Assembly (NCBI RefSeq): GCF_002874965.1
Contig: NZ_CP025624.1
Span: forward strand, 6,448,001-6,512,000
Reading direction: 5' to 3'
Source of the DNA: Pseudomonas sp. NC02
GTDB lineage: Bacteria; Pseudomonadota; Gammaproteobacteria; Pseudomonadales; Pseudomonadaceae
DNA length: 64,000 nt
Positions 7,978-15,633 of this stretch are shown piece after piece; position 1 is the stretch's first letter; every line of letters starts with the position of its first letter. The position numbers and the translations under genes are program-made. Below the pieces are notes generated by a model. The model was given only the letters and a program-made list of their open reading frames with translations. It had not been told where the DNA came from and did no database searches.

Positions 7978-8883
7978 CTATCGGTGATGGTTTCCCTCCT
8001 CTCGCAGCAAGGCCTGCAAGGTGTCCAGGCGGGCGCCTTCGAAGGCGATGACGGTGCCTTGCTCGAACACCCGGCGCGCAAGGCCTGTAAGCACGGCACC
8101 GGGAGGCAGTTCGATATGCAGGCGCACACCGCGCTCGAAGGCGCTTTGCACGGTGCCGCGCCAGTCGACGATGCGGCACATGTTGAAGGCGAGGTCGTCG
8201 CGCAGGTGTTCGGTGTTGTGGATCGGCCGGGCGCGGGTGCTGCTCAGGTAGGTGATGCTCGGCGGTTTCAGTGTCACTTGGGCGAATGCTTCGGCCAGGG
8301 CCTCGGCGGGTTTTTCCAGCAGTACGCAATGAGACGGCACGCTGACGGCCAGGCGTTTGGCGACGCCGTTGCCGCGCACCAGATTGGCGACCGCCTTCAT
8401 GGCCTCATCGCTGCCGGCGATGACCGTCTGGTTGTCGGCATTGATATTGGCCAGGTAAACCGGGGTTTGCGGGCTGTGGACCTGAGCAAGCAAGGCTTCG
8501 ACGGTGGACAGGTCCGGGCCGATAAGGGCGGTCATGCCGTAGCCGTGGGGATACGCTTGCTGCATCAGTTCGCCGCGCAGGCTGACGAGTTTCAACGCGT
8601 CGGCAAAGTCCAGCGAGCCGGCGATCACGGCGGCCGGATAAGCACCAATGGACAGGCCGGCGACGTAATCGGGGGTGTGTTCCAGCAAACGCGCACTGGC
8701 CACACCGGCAATCAACAGGCAGAGCTGCACGGCACGGGTCGAGGCCAGCGCTTCGGCAGAATCCAGGGTAAGCACATCCTCATTGAGGGCAGCACTGGCT
8801 TCGTCCAGCACCGCACGCGGCAGTTGCTGGAGCATGCCGGGACGCTGGGCGCCCTGCCCCGGGAATGCCAGGAGGCTGCTCAT
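7978..8883 (-). CDS. mdcH: malonate decarboxylase epsilon subunit, malonyl-CoA:ACP transacylase
   Basis: A FabD-like acyltransferase that charges the MdcC carrier protein by moving a malonyl group from malonyl-CoA, starting the decarboxylase cycle. The 301-residue protein has FPGQGAQ at residues 7-13 and the nucleophile motif GLSIG with Ser78. The downstream half keeps the VPSHCVLLEKPA histidine segment. The ATG at 8883 overlaps the mdcG stop (ATGA), so translation is coupled. It ends the tightly packed mdc block. Confidence 0.92.
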   Translation of the reverse strand: MSSLLAFPGQGAQRPGMLQQLPRAVLDEASAALNEDVLTLDSAEALASTRAVQLCLLIAGVASARLLEHTPDYVAGLSIGAYPAAVIAGSLDFADALKLVSLRGELMQQAYPHGYGMTALIGPDLSTVEALLAQVHSPQTPVYLANINADNQTVIAGSDEAMKAVANLVRGNGVAKRLAVSVPSHCVLLEKPAEALAEAFAQVTLKPPSITYLSSTRARPIHNTEHLRDDLAFNMCRIVDWRGTVQSAFERGVRLHIELPPGAVLTGLARRVFEQGTVIAFEGARLDTLQALLREEGNHHR

Positions 8884-9476
8884 GCCAAGGCCTGCCACGG
8901 GTCGAGCACCAACTGCGCGCCACCGGCATTTTTCAGCAGCACGCGACGCGAACCACCGGCCCATTCACGCAACGCGACCGCGCCAAAAGGCGTTTGCAGT
9001 TGCAGGTCCACGGCGCACACCGGCGTATCCAGTATCGCCAGCAGGTCCTCTGCATCGCTGCGTTCAAGGCGCTCGGGCGTGCGCAGAATCAAATCCAGAT
9101 CGCTCTTGGCATGCAGCGCTTCGACGCCGCTGGCCAACTCGAAACCCGCACTGCCGGTGACGCCCCAACTCTCTCCCGCCAGCACCGGTCGTAACTGAGC
9201 GAGAGCCTGCAACGCCGGCAAATCCCTTGGCGAGATCACACCGCGCAGGTCTTCCGGCACCACGCGCCGCTGCACGGCCGCCATCGGCATCACGGCGGCG
9301 AAGCGCTGCTCGCGCAAGCGCCCGCGTACCCCCACCGCTACCTGGCCCGGTGACGCGACGGCACGCCGCACCACCACCGGATGCCCAGCGGCCAATGCTT
9401 CCAGCACCCAGGCCGGCGCATCAGCGGGCGCATGCGCCGGGGTCATGCCCCAGAGCAAGTCGTGAGCGTTCACCAT
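8880..9476 (-). CDS. mdcG: malonate decarboxylase holo-ACP synthase (phosphoribosyl-dephospho-CoA transferase)
   Basis: MdcG attaches the 2'-(5''-triphosphoribosyl)-3'-dephospho-CoA prosthetic group to the serine of the MdcC carrier protein. The 198-residue product carries a nucleotidyltransferase-type signature: GSAGFEL around residues 108-114 and the acidic pair in KSDLDLI (Asp126, Asp128). Start and stop overlap both neighbours by four bases. The role follows from the MdcG family. Confidence 0.9.
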   Translation of the reverse strand: MVNAHDLLWGMTPAHAPADAPAWVLEALAAGHPVVVRRAVASPGQVAVGVRGRLREQRFAAVMPMAAVQRRVVPEDLRGVISPRDLPALQALAQLRPVLAGESWGVTGSAGFELASGVEALHAKSDLDLILRTPERLERSDAEDLLAILDTPVCAVDLQLQTPFGAVALREWAGGSRRVLLKNAGGAQLVLDPWQALA

Positions 9477-10246
9477 TGCTCCCGCAGCAGTTGGCGCACG
9501 TGGCTGGAGGCCGCGCGGTTAGTGGCGCCCAGGCGACCGCTCAGGTCCCGACCGCCGGCCTGCACATCCTTGATCGCCTGCACCAGGCAATCGCTGACAC
9601 GCGCCACATCTTCGCTGGTGGGCTGCTCGATCTGGCTGACCGACAAGGTCTCCCAGAGCAAGCCGAGGCTGGCATAGCTGTCGATGTCATAGGCCATCGG
9701 CGGCACGCTGGCGGCCAGGGTTTCCAGCTCTTCAACACTGCGCAGGGTTACCCGTGCCGCCGAAGCCTTGCCCATGGCATGCACCATCACGCCGGGGTCG
9801 CGCAGGGCAATCAGGCGGTTGGCCTGGTAACCATGGGCGAGGAAGGCGCCGGACATCGCCTTGCCCACCAGCAGCGCGATCACCGGGTGACCGGCCAGGC
9901 GGGCACGGGCGTAGCTGTCGGCAGCGGCGGCCAATGCCTGGTGAATGCCCAACGCCTCTTCGCGACGACCGTAGGCCTGGCTCGGCACATCCACGATGGC
10001 AATCAGCGGACGCTTGTCGCCGGTGTTGATCGCCTCATCAACGGCCTTGGCCAAGCCCCAGCCTTCCAGCAAACCGACTTCACCGTTGCGAGCGCGAGGG
10101 AAGCGGTTTTGTGGGTCGGTGACCACCGCGATAAAGCGCACTGGCTGATCACCGAGCACACCGTCGGCGACTTTCAGCGAGTTCGGCAAACCGCTCACTG
10201 GCGCTGCGTCGCCGCTCAATGCGTTGAACCACTGCAAACCTCTCAT
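9470..10246 (-). CDS. mdcE: malonate decarboxylase gamma subunit
   Basis: The gamma subunit of the MdcDE carboxylase pair, which decarboxylates malonyl-ACP to acetyl-ACP in the cytoplasm. The 258-residue protein belongs to the crotonase-like carboxyltransferase superfamily (RPLIAIVDVPSQAYGRREEA and GHPVIALLVGKAMSGAF supply the oxyanion-type glycine turns). It overlaps mdcD by four bases and mdcG by seven. Loss of either of MdcD or MdcE is expected to abolish decarboxylation in this family. Confidence 0.92.
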   Translation of the reverse strand: MRGLQWFNALSGDAAPVSGLPNSLKVADGVLGDQPVRFIAVVTDPQNRFPRARNGEVGLLEGWGLAKAVDEAINTGDKRPLIAIVDVPSQAYGRREEALGIHQALAAAADSYARARLAGHPVIALLVGKAMSGAFLAHGYQANRLIALRDPGVMVHAMGKASAARVTLRSVEELETLAASVPPMAYDIDSYASLGLLWETLSVSQIEQPTSEDVARVSDCLVQAIKDVQAGGRDLSGRLGATNRAASSHVRQLLREQW

Positions 10247-11085
10247 GAGCGTTCTCCCTGATACAGATCGCGAACCGTCGCCGGGTCGATTTGCGGTTCG
10301 GCGTTCAGTGCGGCCAGGCGTTCCAGATAGTGATCAACCTGACGGCTGCGCTGGTTTTCCGGCAAGCCTTGTTGCAGCAACTCAGTGATCTGCTGCTGAA
10401 TCTGCGCCACGTCGTCGGCCACATACCGGTCGGCCAAGCCGCTGTTGAAACGCTGCTCACCGCCGGTCAGGCTCCAGATGAAGGGCCGGTCGCGGGAGTC
10501 GTATTCTTCAAGGCCGGCTTCCTGCTCGATCACCTGCGGGCCGTTCAGGCCAAGGCGCGCCTCACGGGTCACCAGCAGATAACTGCACAAGCCTGCCGCG
10601 ATGGACATGCCGCCAAAGCAACCGACGCTGCCCGCCACCACGCCGATCACCGGCTGGTACTGGCGCAGGTCGACAATCGCTGCGTGGATATCGGCGATGG
10701 CGGCCAAGCCCAGGTTGGCTTCCTGCAAGCGCACGCCGCCGGTTTCCAGCAGCAGGATCGCGCGAGTAGGGATACCGTTGCGATTGTCTTCAGCAGCCAA
10801 CTCCAGTGCACCGGCCATCTTCGCGCCGCCGACTTCACCGAGACTGCCGCCCTGGAAATTGCCTTCGATGGCCGCGATGACCACCGGCAAGCCGGCGATG
10901 CTGCCCTTGGCGATCACCACGCCGTCATCTGCCTGCGGCACCACGCCCTGGCGGCTCAGCCACGGCGACATGACGCGCTGGAACGGGTCGATCAGTTCGC
11001 GATAGCTGCCCGCGTCGAGCAAGGCCTTGGCCCGTTGCCGGGCGCCGAGTTCGACGAAGCTGTGTTTGTTCAGCAAGTCAGTCAT
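10243..11085 (-). CDS. mdcD: malonate decarboxylase beta subunit
   Basis: The beta subunit of the malonyl-ACP decarboxylase. The 280-residue protein has an acetyl-CoA-carboxylase-beta-like fold with IEGNFQGGSLGEVGGAKMAG and GVVAGSVGCFGGMSIAAGLC, the latter forming the oxyanion hole region. It begins MTDLLNKHSFVELGARQRA, overlapping the mdcC stop by eight bases. It works as a heterodimer with MdcE from the next gene. Confidence 0.92.
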   Translation of the reverse strand: MTDLLNKHSFVELGARQRAKALLDAGSYRELIDPFQRVMSPWLSRQGVVPQADDGVVIAKGSIAGLPVVIAAIEGNFQGGSLGEVGGAKMAGALELAAEDNRNGIPTRAILLLETGGVRLQEANLGLAAIADIHAAIVDLRQYQPVIGVVAGSVGCFGGMSIAAGLCSYLLVTREARLGLNGPQVIEQEAGLEEYDSRDRPFIWSLTGGEQRFNSGLADRYVADDVAQIQQQITELLQQGLPENQRSRQVDHYLERLAALNAEPQIDPATVRDLYQGERS

Positions 11086-11377
11086 GACCGATCTCCTCGA
11101 AGCCTTGCTCCAGGCGCAAGCGCACCACGCCGGGTGTGGCGCCGAAGTCGTGGATATCGATGTTCAATGCGGGGGGTGTCTGTTCCTGGAAGATCCGCTC
11201 GAACAGATGCTGCCAACGCAGCTGCGCACCGTTCACCGAGGTCTGCACCTGGATCGTCAGGGTGCCGGCGGTTCCCGGTTCCAGCAGCACTTCGAGGTCG
11301 CCGGAGCCGACGCAACCTACCAGCGCGCGGCCCTTTGCGGGCTGCCCGGCGGGGAATTCAAAGGATAAGGTTTCCAT
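11078..11377 (-). CDS. mdcC: malonate decarboxylase delta subunit, acyl carrier protein
   Basis: The dedicated acyl carrier protein of malonate decarboxylase, which swings acetyl and malonyl groups between subunits. The 99-residue product has the attachment motif VGSGDLEV with Ser25, the position known to carry the dephospho-CoA-derived group in the Klebsiella protein. I chose the ATG at 11377 over an adjacent upstream GTG; the ATG overlaps the mdcB stop as TGATG. Unlike fatty-acid ACPs it has no DSL motif, as expected for this family. Confidence 0.92.
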   Translation of the reverse strand: METLSFEFPAGQPAKGRALVGCVGSGDLEVLLEPGTAGTLTIQVQTSVNGAQLRWQHLFERIFQEQTPPALNIDIHDFGATPGVVRLRLEQGFEEIGHD

Positions 11378-12225
11378 CACAGCGCTCCGTCGAGGCGGTC
11401 GATAAACAGGCAGGCGGCCAACAGGTCGGCGGCGCCACCGGGGGAGGCATTCAGCGCCAGCAGTTGCTGGTCCAGCTCATGCAGTTGGCGGCGGCCGGCG
11501 AGGCTTGCACTGCCGCCGGCGTCCAGCACCGCTTGGGCGCCTTGTTGCATGGCCTGCAAGCCTTCAGGACCGGCGCGGTAGAGCACGCAGGTGTCGGCCA
11601 GGTCGGTCATGATCGCCAGCAAGGCGTCGAGGCGCGCGTTCTGTTCGCCGTGTTGCTGCAGGCGGCTTTTCTTCAGTTGGGGCAGGCCGCGTTGCAGCAC
11701 CGACGGGAAGCCCAATTGCGCTTCTTCGCGGGCACCGCGTGCACCGTAGCGTTGTGCGACCTGGGCGCCGTGGCTCAGCGGTTGCGGTGCGTAACGGTCG
11801 TTGAGCAAGGCCAGGCGGGCGGCGCGCAACGTCACCGCGCTGGCAGTGCAGGATTCCGGTTGCAGTGCGGCGGCGGCGACTAACAGGCCGAGCGCCCAGA
11901 TCGCGCCACGATGGGTATTAACGCCGCTGGTGGTGACGAGCATCACCTGCTCACCTTCGCGACCGATGCGCCCGAGGGCTTCACGCAGGGGCAAACCGAC
12001 TTCGCCAAATTCGACAGCGGCCTCGGCCATTTCCTTGAACGCCGGCCACAGCGACAGCGCCGAGGCGTGCATCAAGCCGAGGTGCAAATCGGTATGGGCG
12101 CCGTTGCCGCGACGGTCTACCAGGGCGGGTTTCGGCGACAGGTCTGCCTCATCGATCAACGCGTCGACGGCCATGTCGGCCAGGCGTTCGGCCAGCGTCA
12201 GGTCGTGCAGTTTGAGTGCGTGCAT
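11377..12225 (-). CDS. mdcB: triphosphoribosyl-dephospho-CoA synthase
   Basis: MdcB makes the prosthetic-group precursor from ATP and dephospho-CoA, for MdcG to transfer to MdcC. The 282-residue product is CitG/MdcB-like: the early [19 protein letters not shown] motif, [15 protein letters not shown] near the middle, and a C-terminal [18 protein letters not shown]. Its ATG follows the mdcA stop without a gap. Length is normal for the family. Confidence 0.92.
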   Translation of the reverse strand: MHALKLHDLTLAERLADMAVDALIDEADLSPKPALVDRRGNGAHTDLHLGLMHASALSLWPAFKEMAEAAVEFGEVGLPLREALGRIGREGEQVMLVTTSGVNTHRGAIWALGLLVAAAALQPESCTASAVTLRAARLALLNDRYAPQPLSHGAQVAQRYGARGAREEAQLGFPSVLQRGLPQLKKSRLQQHGEQNARLDALLAIMTDLADTCVLYRAGPEGLQAMQQGAQAVLDAGGSASLAGRRQLHELDQQLLALNASPGGAADLLAACLFIDRLDGAL

Positions 12226-13896
12226 TTACCAGCTCCTGAACTTGGCGGGCGGGTTGTACAAGCCACCGGACCACTCCACCAGATCGGCCACGCTCTTGGC
12301 GGCCAGCAGCTCGCGGGTGGCATCGGTGCGGCGGATGCCGAGGTCTTCGGGCAGCGCAATCAAGCCTTCGCGACGCATGCGTGCGGTGTCCTTGGGGTTG
12401 TGGCGCAAGCCGATGGCGGTCACCCCGGCCACGGCGGCGATCATCGCCTGGCGCTCTTCCAGGGAGCGGGCCTTGTACAGGTAGGCGATGCCTTCTTCGG
12501 TGAGCAGGTGTGTGACGTCATCGCCGTAGATCATGATCGGCGCCAGGGGCATGCCGCTTTTGCGGGCGACTTCCACCGCGTCGAGGGTTTCGACAAAGGT
12601 GGGTTTGCCGCCTTCCTGGAAGGTCTCGACCATCTGCACCACGAGCTTTTTGCCGCGTTCGAGCAAGGCTTCCGGGGCGTCGTCGTGGCGCATGTCGAGC
12701 CAGGCGGGTGTGCCATGGCGGCGACCGCGCGGGTCGTGGCCCATGTTCGGCGCACCACCAAAACCGGCGAGGCGGCCACGGGTAACGGTGGAGGAATGAC
12801 CGTCGCCATCGACCTGCAAGGTGGCGCCGATAAACAGGTCCACCGCGTACTGGCCGGCCAGTTGGCAGAACATCCGGTTGGAACGCAGCGAGCCGTCGCG
12901 GCCGGTGAAGAACACATCCGGCCGGGCGGCGATGTAGTTCTCCATGCCCAGTTCGGTGCCGAAGCAATGCACGCTTTCGACCCAGCCGCTTTCGATGGCC
13001 GGGATCAGGGTTGGGTGCGGGTTGAGGGTCCAGTTGCGACAGATCTTGCCCTTCAGGCCCAGGGATTCACCGTAGGTCGGCAGGATCAATTCGATGGCGG
13101 CGGTGTTGAAACCGATGCCGTGGTTCAGCGATTGAACGTTATGTTTTTCATAGATGCCGCGGATCGCCATCATCGCCATCAACACATGCACGGGCTTGAT
13201 GTGGCGTGGGTCGCGGGTGAACAGCGGTTCGATGTAGAAGGGCTTGTCAGCGACCACCACGAAATCGACCCAGCTCGCGGGGATGTCGACGCGCGGCAGG
13301 TCGGTGACGTCATCCACCAGTTGGTTGACCTGGACGATGACGATGCCATCGCTGAAGGCGGCCGGCTCGATCAGCGCGGGTGTGTCTTCGGTGCTCGGGC
13401 CGGTGTAGATATTGCCGGCGCGGTCGGCCATGAAGCCGGCCGACAGGACCACGTTGGGGATCAGGTCCACCACCAGCCGCGCGTAGAGTTCGATGTAGGT
13501 ATGAATCGCGCCAATTTCCAGCAGGCCGTCTTCCAGCAAATGGCTGATGCGCAGGGACTGGGTGCCGGCAAAGGAGAAATCCAGCTTGCGGGCGATGCCC
13601 TTTTCAAACAGGTCCAGGTGCTCGGAGCGGCCGACGCTGGGCATGATCATGTGCAGGTCGTGGAGCTTGGCGGGGTCGGCCTTGGCCAGGGAGCGCGAGA
13701 GGAAATCGGCCTGCTTCTGGTTGTTGCCCTCCAGCACCACGCGGTCGCCGGGGAGGATCAGGGCTTCCAGGGCTTCGACAATGCGGTCGCTGGGGAGCAC
13801 GGCGCCATCGGCGAAGGATCGCACCAATGCGAGGCGGCGCTGCTTCTCATCGCGCCGCCGCGTCCAGCGCGAGTCGGGGGAAGTTGTTGTTGTCAT
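12226..13896 (-). CDS. mdcA: malonate decarboxylase alpha subunit, acetyl-ACP:malonate ACP transferase
   Basis: MdcA exchanges the acetyl group on the carrier protein for free malonate, giving malonyl-ACP and acetate. The 556-residue protein is a CoA-transferase-family member (VLEGNNQKQADFLSRSL near residue 55; GRLAGFGGAPNMGHDPRGR further on). It is the first gene of the run mdcABCDEGH, in which every junction is adjacent or overlapping. The 25-bp inverted repeat about 80 bp upstream is a likely MdcR site. Confidence 0.93.
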   Translation of the reverse strand: MTTTTSPDSRWTRRRDEKQRRLALVRSFADGAVLPSDRIVEALEALILPGDRVVLEGNNQKQADFLSRSLAKADPAKLHDLHMIMPSVGRSEHLDLFEKGIARKLDFSFAGTQSLRISHLLEDGLLEIGAIHTYIELYARLVVDLIPNVVLSAGFMADRAGNIYTGPSTEDTPALIEPAAFSDGIVIVQVNQLVDDVTDLPRVDIPASWVDFVVVADKPFYIEPLFTRDPRHIKPVHVLMAMMAIRGIYEKHNVQSLNHGIGFNTAAIELILPTYGESLGLKGKICRNWTLNPHPTLIPAIESGWVESVHCFGTELGMENYIAARPDVFFTGRDGSLRSNRMFCQLAGQYAVDLFIGATLQVDGDGHSSTVTRGRLAGFGGAPNMGHDPRGRRHGTPAWLDMRHDDAPEALLERGKKLVVQMVETFQEGGKPTFVETLDAVEVARKSGMPLAPIMIYGDDVTHLLTEEGIAYLYKARSLEERQAMIAAVAGVTAIGLRHNPKDTARMRREGLIALPEDLGIRRTDATRELLAAKSVADLVEWSGGLYNPPAKFRSW

Positions 13897-13973
13897 GGTC
13901 GCTCCACGGGATTTGCTGTCGTGGGCTGTACCTTAGGAGGGTATTGGGGGGGCATCAATCAAGCTGCGCGGTG

Positions 13974-13998
13974 AACCATTACGATTGGAGTAATGGTT
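13974..13998. promoter_or_regulatory. LysR-type inverted repeat, likely MdcR operator for mdcA
   Basis: AACCATTAC and GTAATGGTT form perfect 9-bp inverted arms around a 7-bp spacer. The inner part, ATTAC-N7-GTAAT, fits the T-N11-A consensus of LysR-type activators. It ends 78 bp upstream of the mdcA start, a typical distance. Assignment to MdcR rests on the position within the mdc locus. Confidence 0.6.
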
Positions 13999-14037
13999 GA
14001 TCAGCAAATGCTGAGGCTCGGGCTCAACACAGTTCAA

Positions 14038-14129
14038 ATGTGGGAGCGGGCTTGCTCGCGAATGCGGTGGGTCAGTTGATAAATCGGGTACTGACACACC
14101 GCATTCGCGAGCAAGCCCGCTCCCATATT
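14038..14129. repeat. paired REP palindrome (REPIN), GGAGCGGGCTTGCTCGCGAA class
   Basis: Inverted arms GTGGGAGCGGGCTTGCTCGC with the following AATGCGGTG, and their complement, around a short centre. This is the most common class in the window (seven copies). Confidence 0.85.
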
Positions 14130-14160
14130 TGCTCAGCGCTGTTCGGGAGAACGTGCGCAG

Positions 14161-14206
14161 AAGTCCCCAAATGGGAACGATCAGTCCCTTTTTGGGACTG
14201 ATCTCG
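14161..14206. promoter_or_regulatory. 46-bp operator-like element, downstream copy
   Basis: The element contains TCCCCAAATGGGA and TCCCTTTTTGGGA, separated by eight bases (ACGATCAG). It aligns without gaps to the element at 15258-15303 at roughly 80% identity and in the same orientation. It lies just beyond the stop codon of the HEPN gene, so the two copies bracket the toxin-antitoxin-like pair. Confidence 0.6.
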
Positions 14207-14223
14207 CTTCATCACCCAACCCG

Positions 14224-14652
14224 CTATTTCTGGTTAGTCACCCACTGTTCGACCTCCTTCAATAGCGCTTGAGTATGCGCAATCAGTTGCTCCAACAACC
14301 CCTCATCCTCATCCATATACCCTTCATATTCCGCCAGGTTGCGGCGCTCGTGGCATAGCGCAAACAGTCTTACCTGAACCTTGTTGGCTGCGGTGGTATG
14401 AAGCAGGCATTGGAACACCAGATAGCGCTTGTCCGAGCGATAGCCGTGCAAGCGCAAGGCTGTGAGGGCGATTGCGTGGGCCGCGTTGTAAGCCAAATCA
14501 AAACGGCTGGCGAAAGATAATTGCGGGGTTTTGGCGTCCTTCAATCGATCACGAGCAGAGCGCATCAACCCATCACATTCCGTGCGATCCGGCGGCTCAG
14601 CCTTCAAGCCACCACTACGTTGCAGGTTCTCCAGGTTTGCCTTGCTGTCCAT
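14224..14652 (-). CDS. HEPN-domain protein, partner of the adjacent nucleotidyltransferase
   Basis: A 142-residue, mostly helical protein with HEPN-family character: RFDLAYNAAHAIALTALRL in the middle and CHERRNLAEYEG near residue 115. HEPN proteins paired with minimal nucleotidyltransferases are usually RNase toxins. Here the classic R-x(4-6)-H motif is not obvious; the RNxAEY form is seen instead, so catalytic activity is uncertain. I chose the ATG at 14652, preceded by GGAG, which overlaps the end of the upstream gene by 38 bp and suggests coupled translation. The toxin role is inferred from the pairing. Confidence 0.75.
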   Translation of the reverse strand: MDSKANLENLQRSGGLKAEPPDRTECDGLMRSARDRLKDAKTPQLSFASRFDLAYNAAHAIALTALRLHGYRSDKRYLVFQCLLHTTAANKVQVRLFALCHERRNLAEYEGYMDEDEGLLEQLIAHTQALLKEVEQWVTNQK

Positions 14653-15244
14653 CCTTGGACTCCACGGGGTTTTCCCCAATCAGGTTGATCTTGTCCTGCT
14701 CCGCCACCCGCTGCACAAAACTATGACCGGCATTCCATTTGCCGATCCAGTCTTCGGGGGTATAGAGCGTCGGGTTGATGGTGCGGCCCAGTTGCTCTTC
14801 CAGCGGCATGAGCTGCTCCATGACTTCACTGTAGTTGAGGCTTTCGCCGATCAGCATCAGATCTATGTCACTGGATGAGTGCGCCTCGCCCTTGGCGATG
14901 GAACCGTAGATAAATGCCCACTTCAGTTGCGTGGCAAATGGAGCCAGTGCGTTGCGCAATGGCTCATCCAGGCTCAGGGTCTTGCGCACGATGGCCAACA
15001 GCTCCGAGTAAACGGGGCACTGCGGGTTGGCCTGGTAGTGGGTTTGGTTGCCCTGGCGCGTCACCGTCAGGATGCCTGCCAACTGCAAACGCTCCAGCTC
15101 GCGGGTCAGGCTGCCCTTGCCCACCTTTGCCCAGCGGGCGATTTCATTGGTGAAGAAGCTATGGTCGGGCTTGCCAAAGAGCAAACCCAAGACTTTCTGC
15201 TGAGTCACGGTGAATAGCGCAGTGCTAAGGGGCAGGGTTTGCAT
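14615..15244 (-). CDS. winged-helix/nucleotidyltransferase fusion (MNT-type antitoxin-like)
   Basis: A 209-residue fusion. Residues about 10-70 form a winged helix-turn-helix (FFTNEIARWAKVGKGSLTRE, then ERLQLAGILTVTRQGNQTHY). Residues about 105-190 are a polymerase-beta-type minimal nucleotidyltransferase with GSIAKGE (114-120) and the metal-binding pair in SSDIDLM (Asp126, Asp128). MNT proteins AMPylate or otherwise silence the HEPN toxin partner. The DNA-binding domain suggests that it also represses its own promoter, where a strong inverted repeat (15258-15303) sits 14 bp before the start. There is no strong ribosome binding site before the ATG. Confidence 0.8.
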   Translation of the reverse strand: MQTLPLSTALFTVTQQKVLGLLFGKPDHSFFTNEIARWAKVGKGSLTRELERLQLAGILTVTRQGNQTHYQANPQCPVYSELLAIVRKTLSLDEPLRNALAPFATQLKWAFIYGSIAKGEAHSSSDIDLMLIGESLNYSEVMEQLMPLEEQLGRTINPTLYTPEDWIGKWNAGHSFVQRVAEQDKINLIGENPVESKDGQQGKPGEPAT

Positions 15245-15257
15245 GGCAGCGACCGAA

Positions 15258-15303
15258 GAGTCCCAAAAAGGGAACGATAGGTCCCTTTTTGGGAACGATC
15301 AAG
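15258..15303. promoter_or_regulatory. 46-bp operator-like element, upstream copy
   Basis: TCCCAAAAAGGGA (15261-15273) and its exact complement TCCCTTTTTGGGA (15282-15294) form a 13-bp perfect inverted repeat with an 8-bp spacer. GGGAACGAT follows each half. It lies directly before the nucleotidyltransferase gene and 3 bp after the DUF6124 stop codon. Autoregulation by the winged-helix domain of the adjacent protein is inferred. Confidence 0.65.
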
Positions 15304-15306
15304 TTT

Positions 15307-15633
15307 TTAGGCTGCGCAAGAAGGAGCAACCTGCTCCAGTGCCTGATCAACCAGTAACTGCCCCAGCTCACTCATCTGCTGAATGGCCAGCACAACGCCG
15401 CGCTGGGAACCTTCCAATTCAAAGGCCAGGTTGGAAGTCAGGGCGTTGAGTGAGGCAAAGGTTTCAGAAGCGTTGGCCAGCAGGGCTTCGGTGGATTGAG
15501 AGGGGGTGACGGTAAAGAGTGAAGATGAAGCCGAAGTCGGAAAGTAATGATCCATCGCACGCTCGGCGGCGGCCTGGAGTTTGCGGTGTTCGATTTCGGT
15601 GTTGTGGGGCGGATTGGGGGTAGGTTTGAACAT
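15307..15633 (-). CDS. DUF6124 family protein
   Basis: A 108-residue protein of unknown function from a family common in Pseudomonas. It begins with the family's MFKPTPNPP and continues with a basic-acidic helix (KLQAAAERAMDHY). The C-terminal half contains the conserved LLANASETFASLNALTSNLA and LEGSQRGVVLAIQQMSELG. GGAG lies 10 bp before the ATG. It is followed by the nucleotidyltransferase/HEPN pair on the same strand, and a structured leader lies upstream. Function is unknown; family recognition is from memory. Confidence 0.75.
   Translation of the reverse strand: MFKPTPNPPHNTEIEHRKLQAAAERAMDHYFPTSASSSLFTVTPSQSTEALLANASETFASLNALTSNLAFELEGSQRGVVLAIQQMSELGQLLVDQALEQVAPSCAA

Larger units (their letters stand above)
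13897..14223. other. intergenic region between mdcA and the HEPN gene
   Basis: This 327-bp gap holds three things, in order: the mdcA leader with a 25-bp inverted repeat (13974-13998), a paired REP element (14038-14129), and a 46-bp operator-like element (14161-14206) that is a second copy of the one ahead of the nucleotidyltransferase gene. I see no further gene. Confidence 0.8.

Noticed and set aside
11911..13974. 687-codon plus-strand frame opposite mdcA and mdcB
   Set aside because: Composition (rich in H, Q, G, A, V) and position show it is the complement of real mdc coding sequence.
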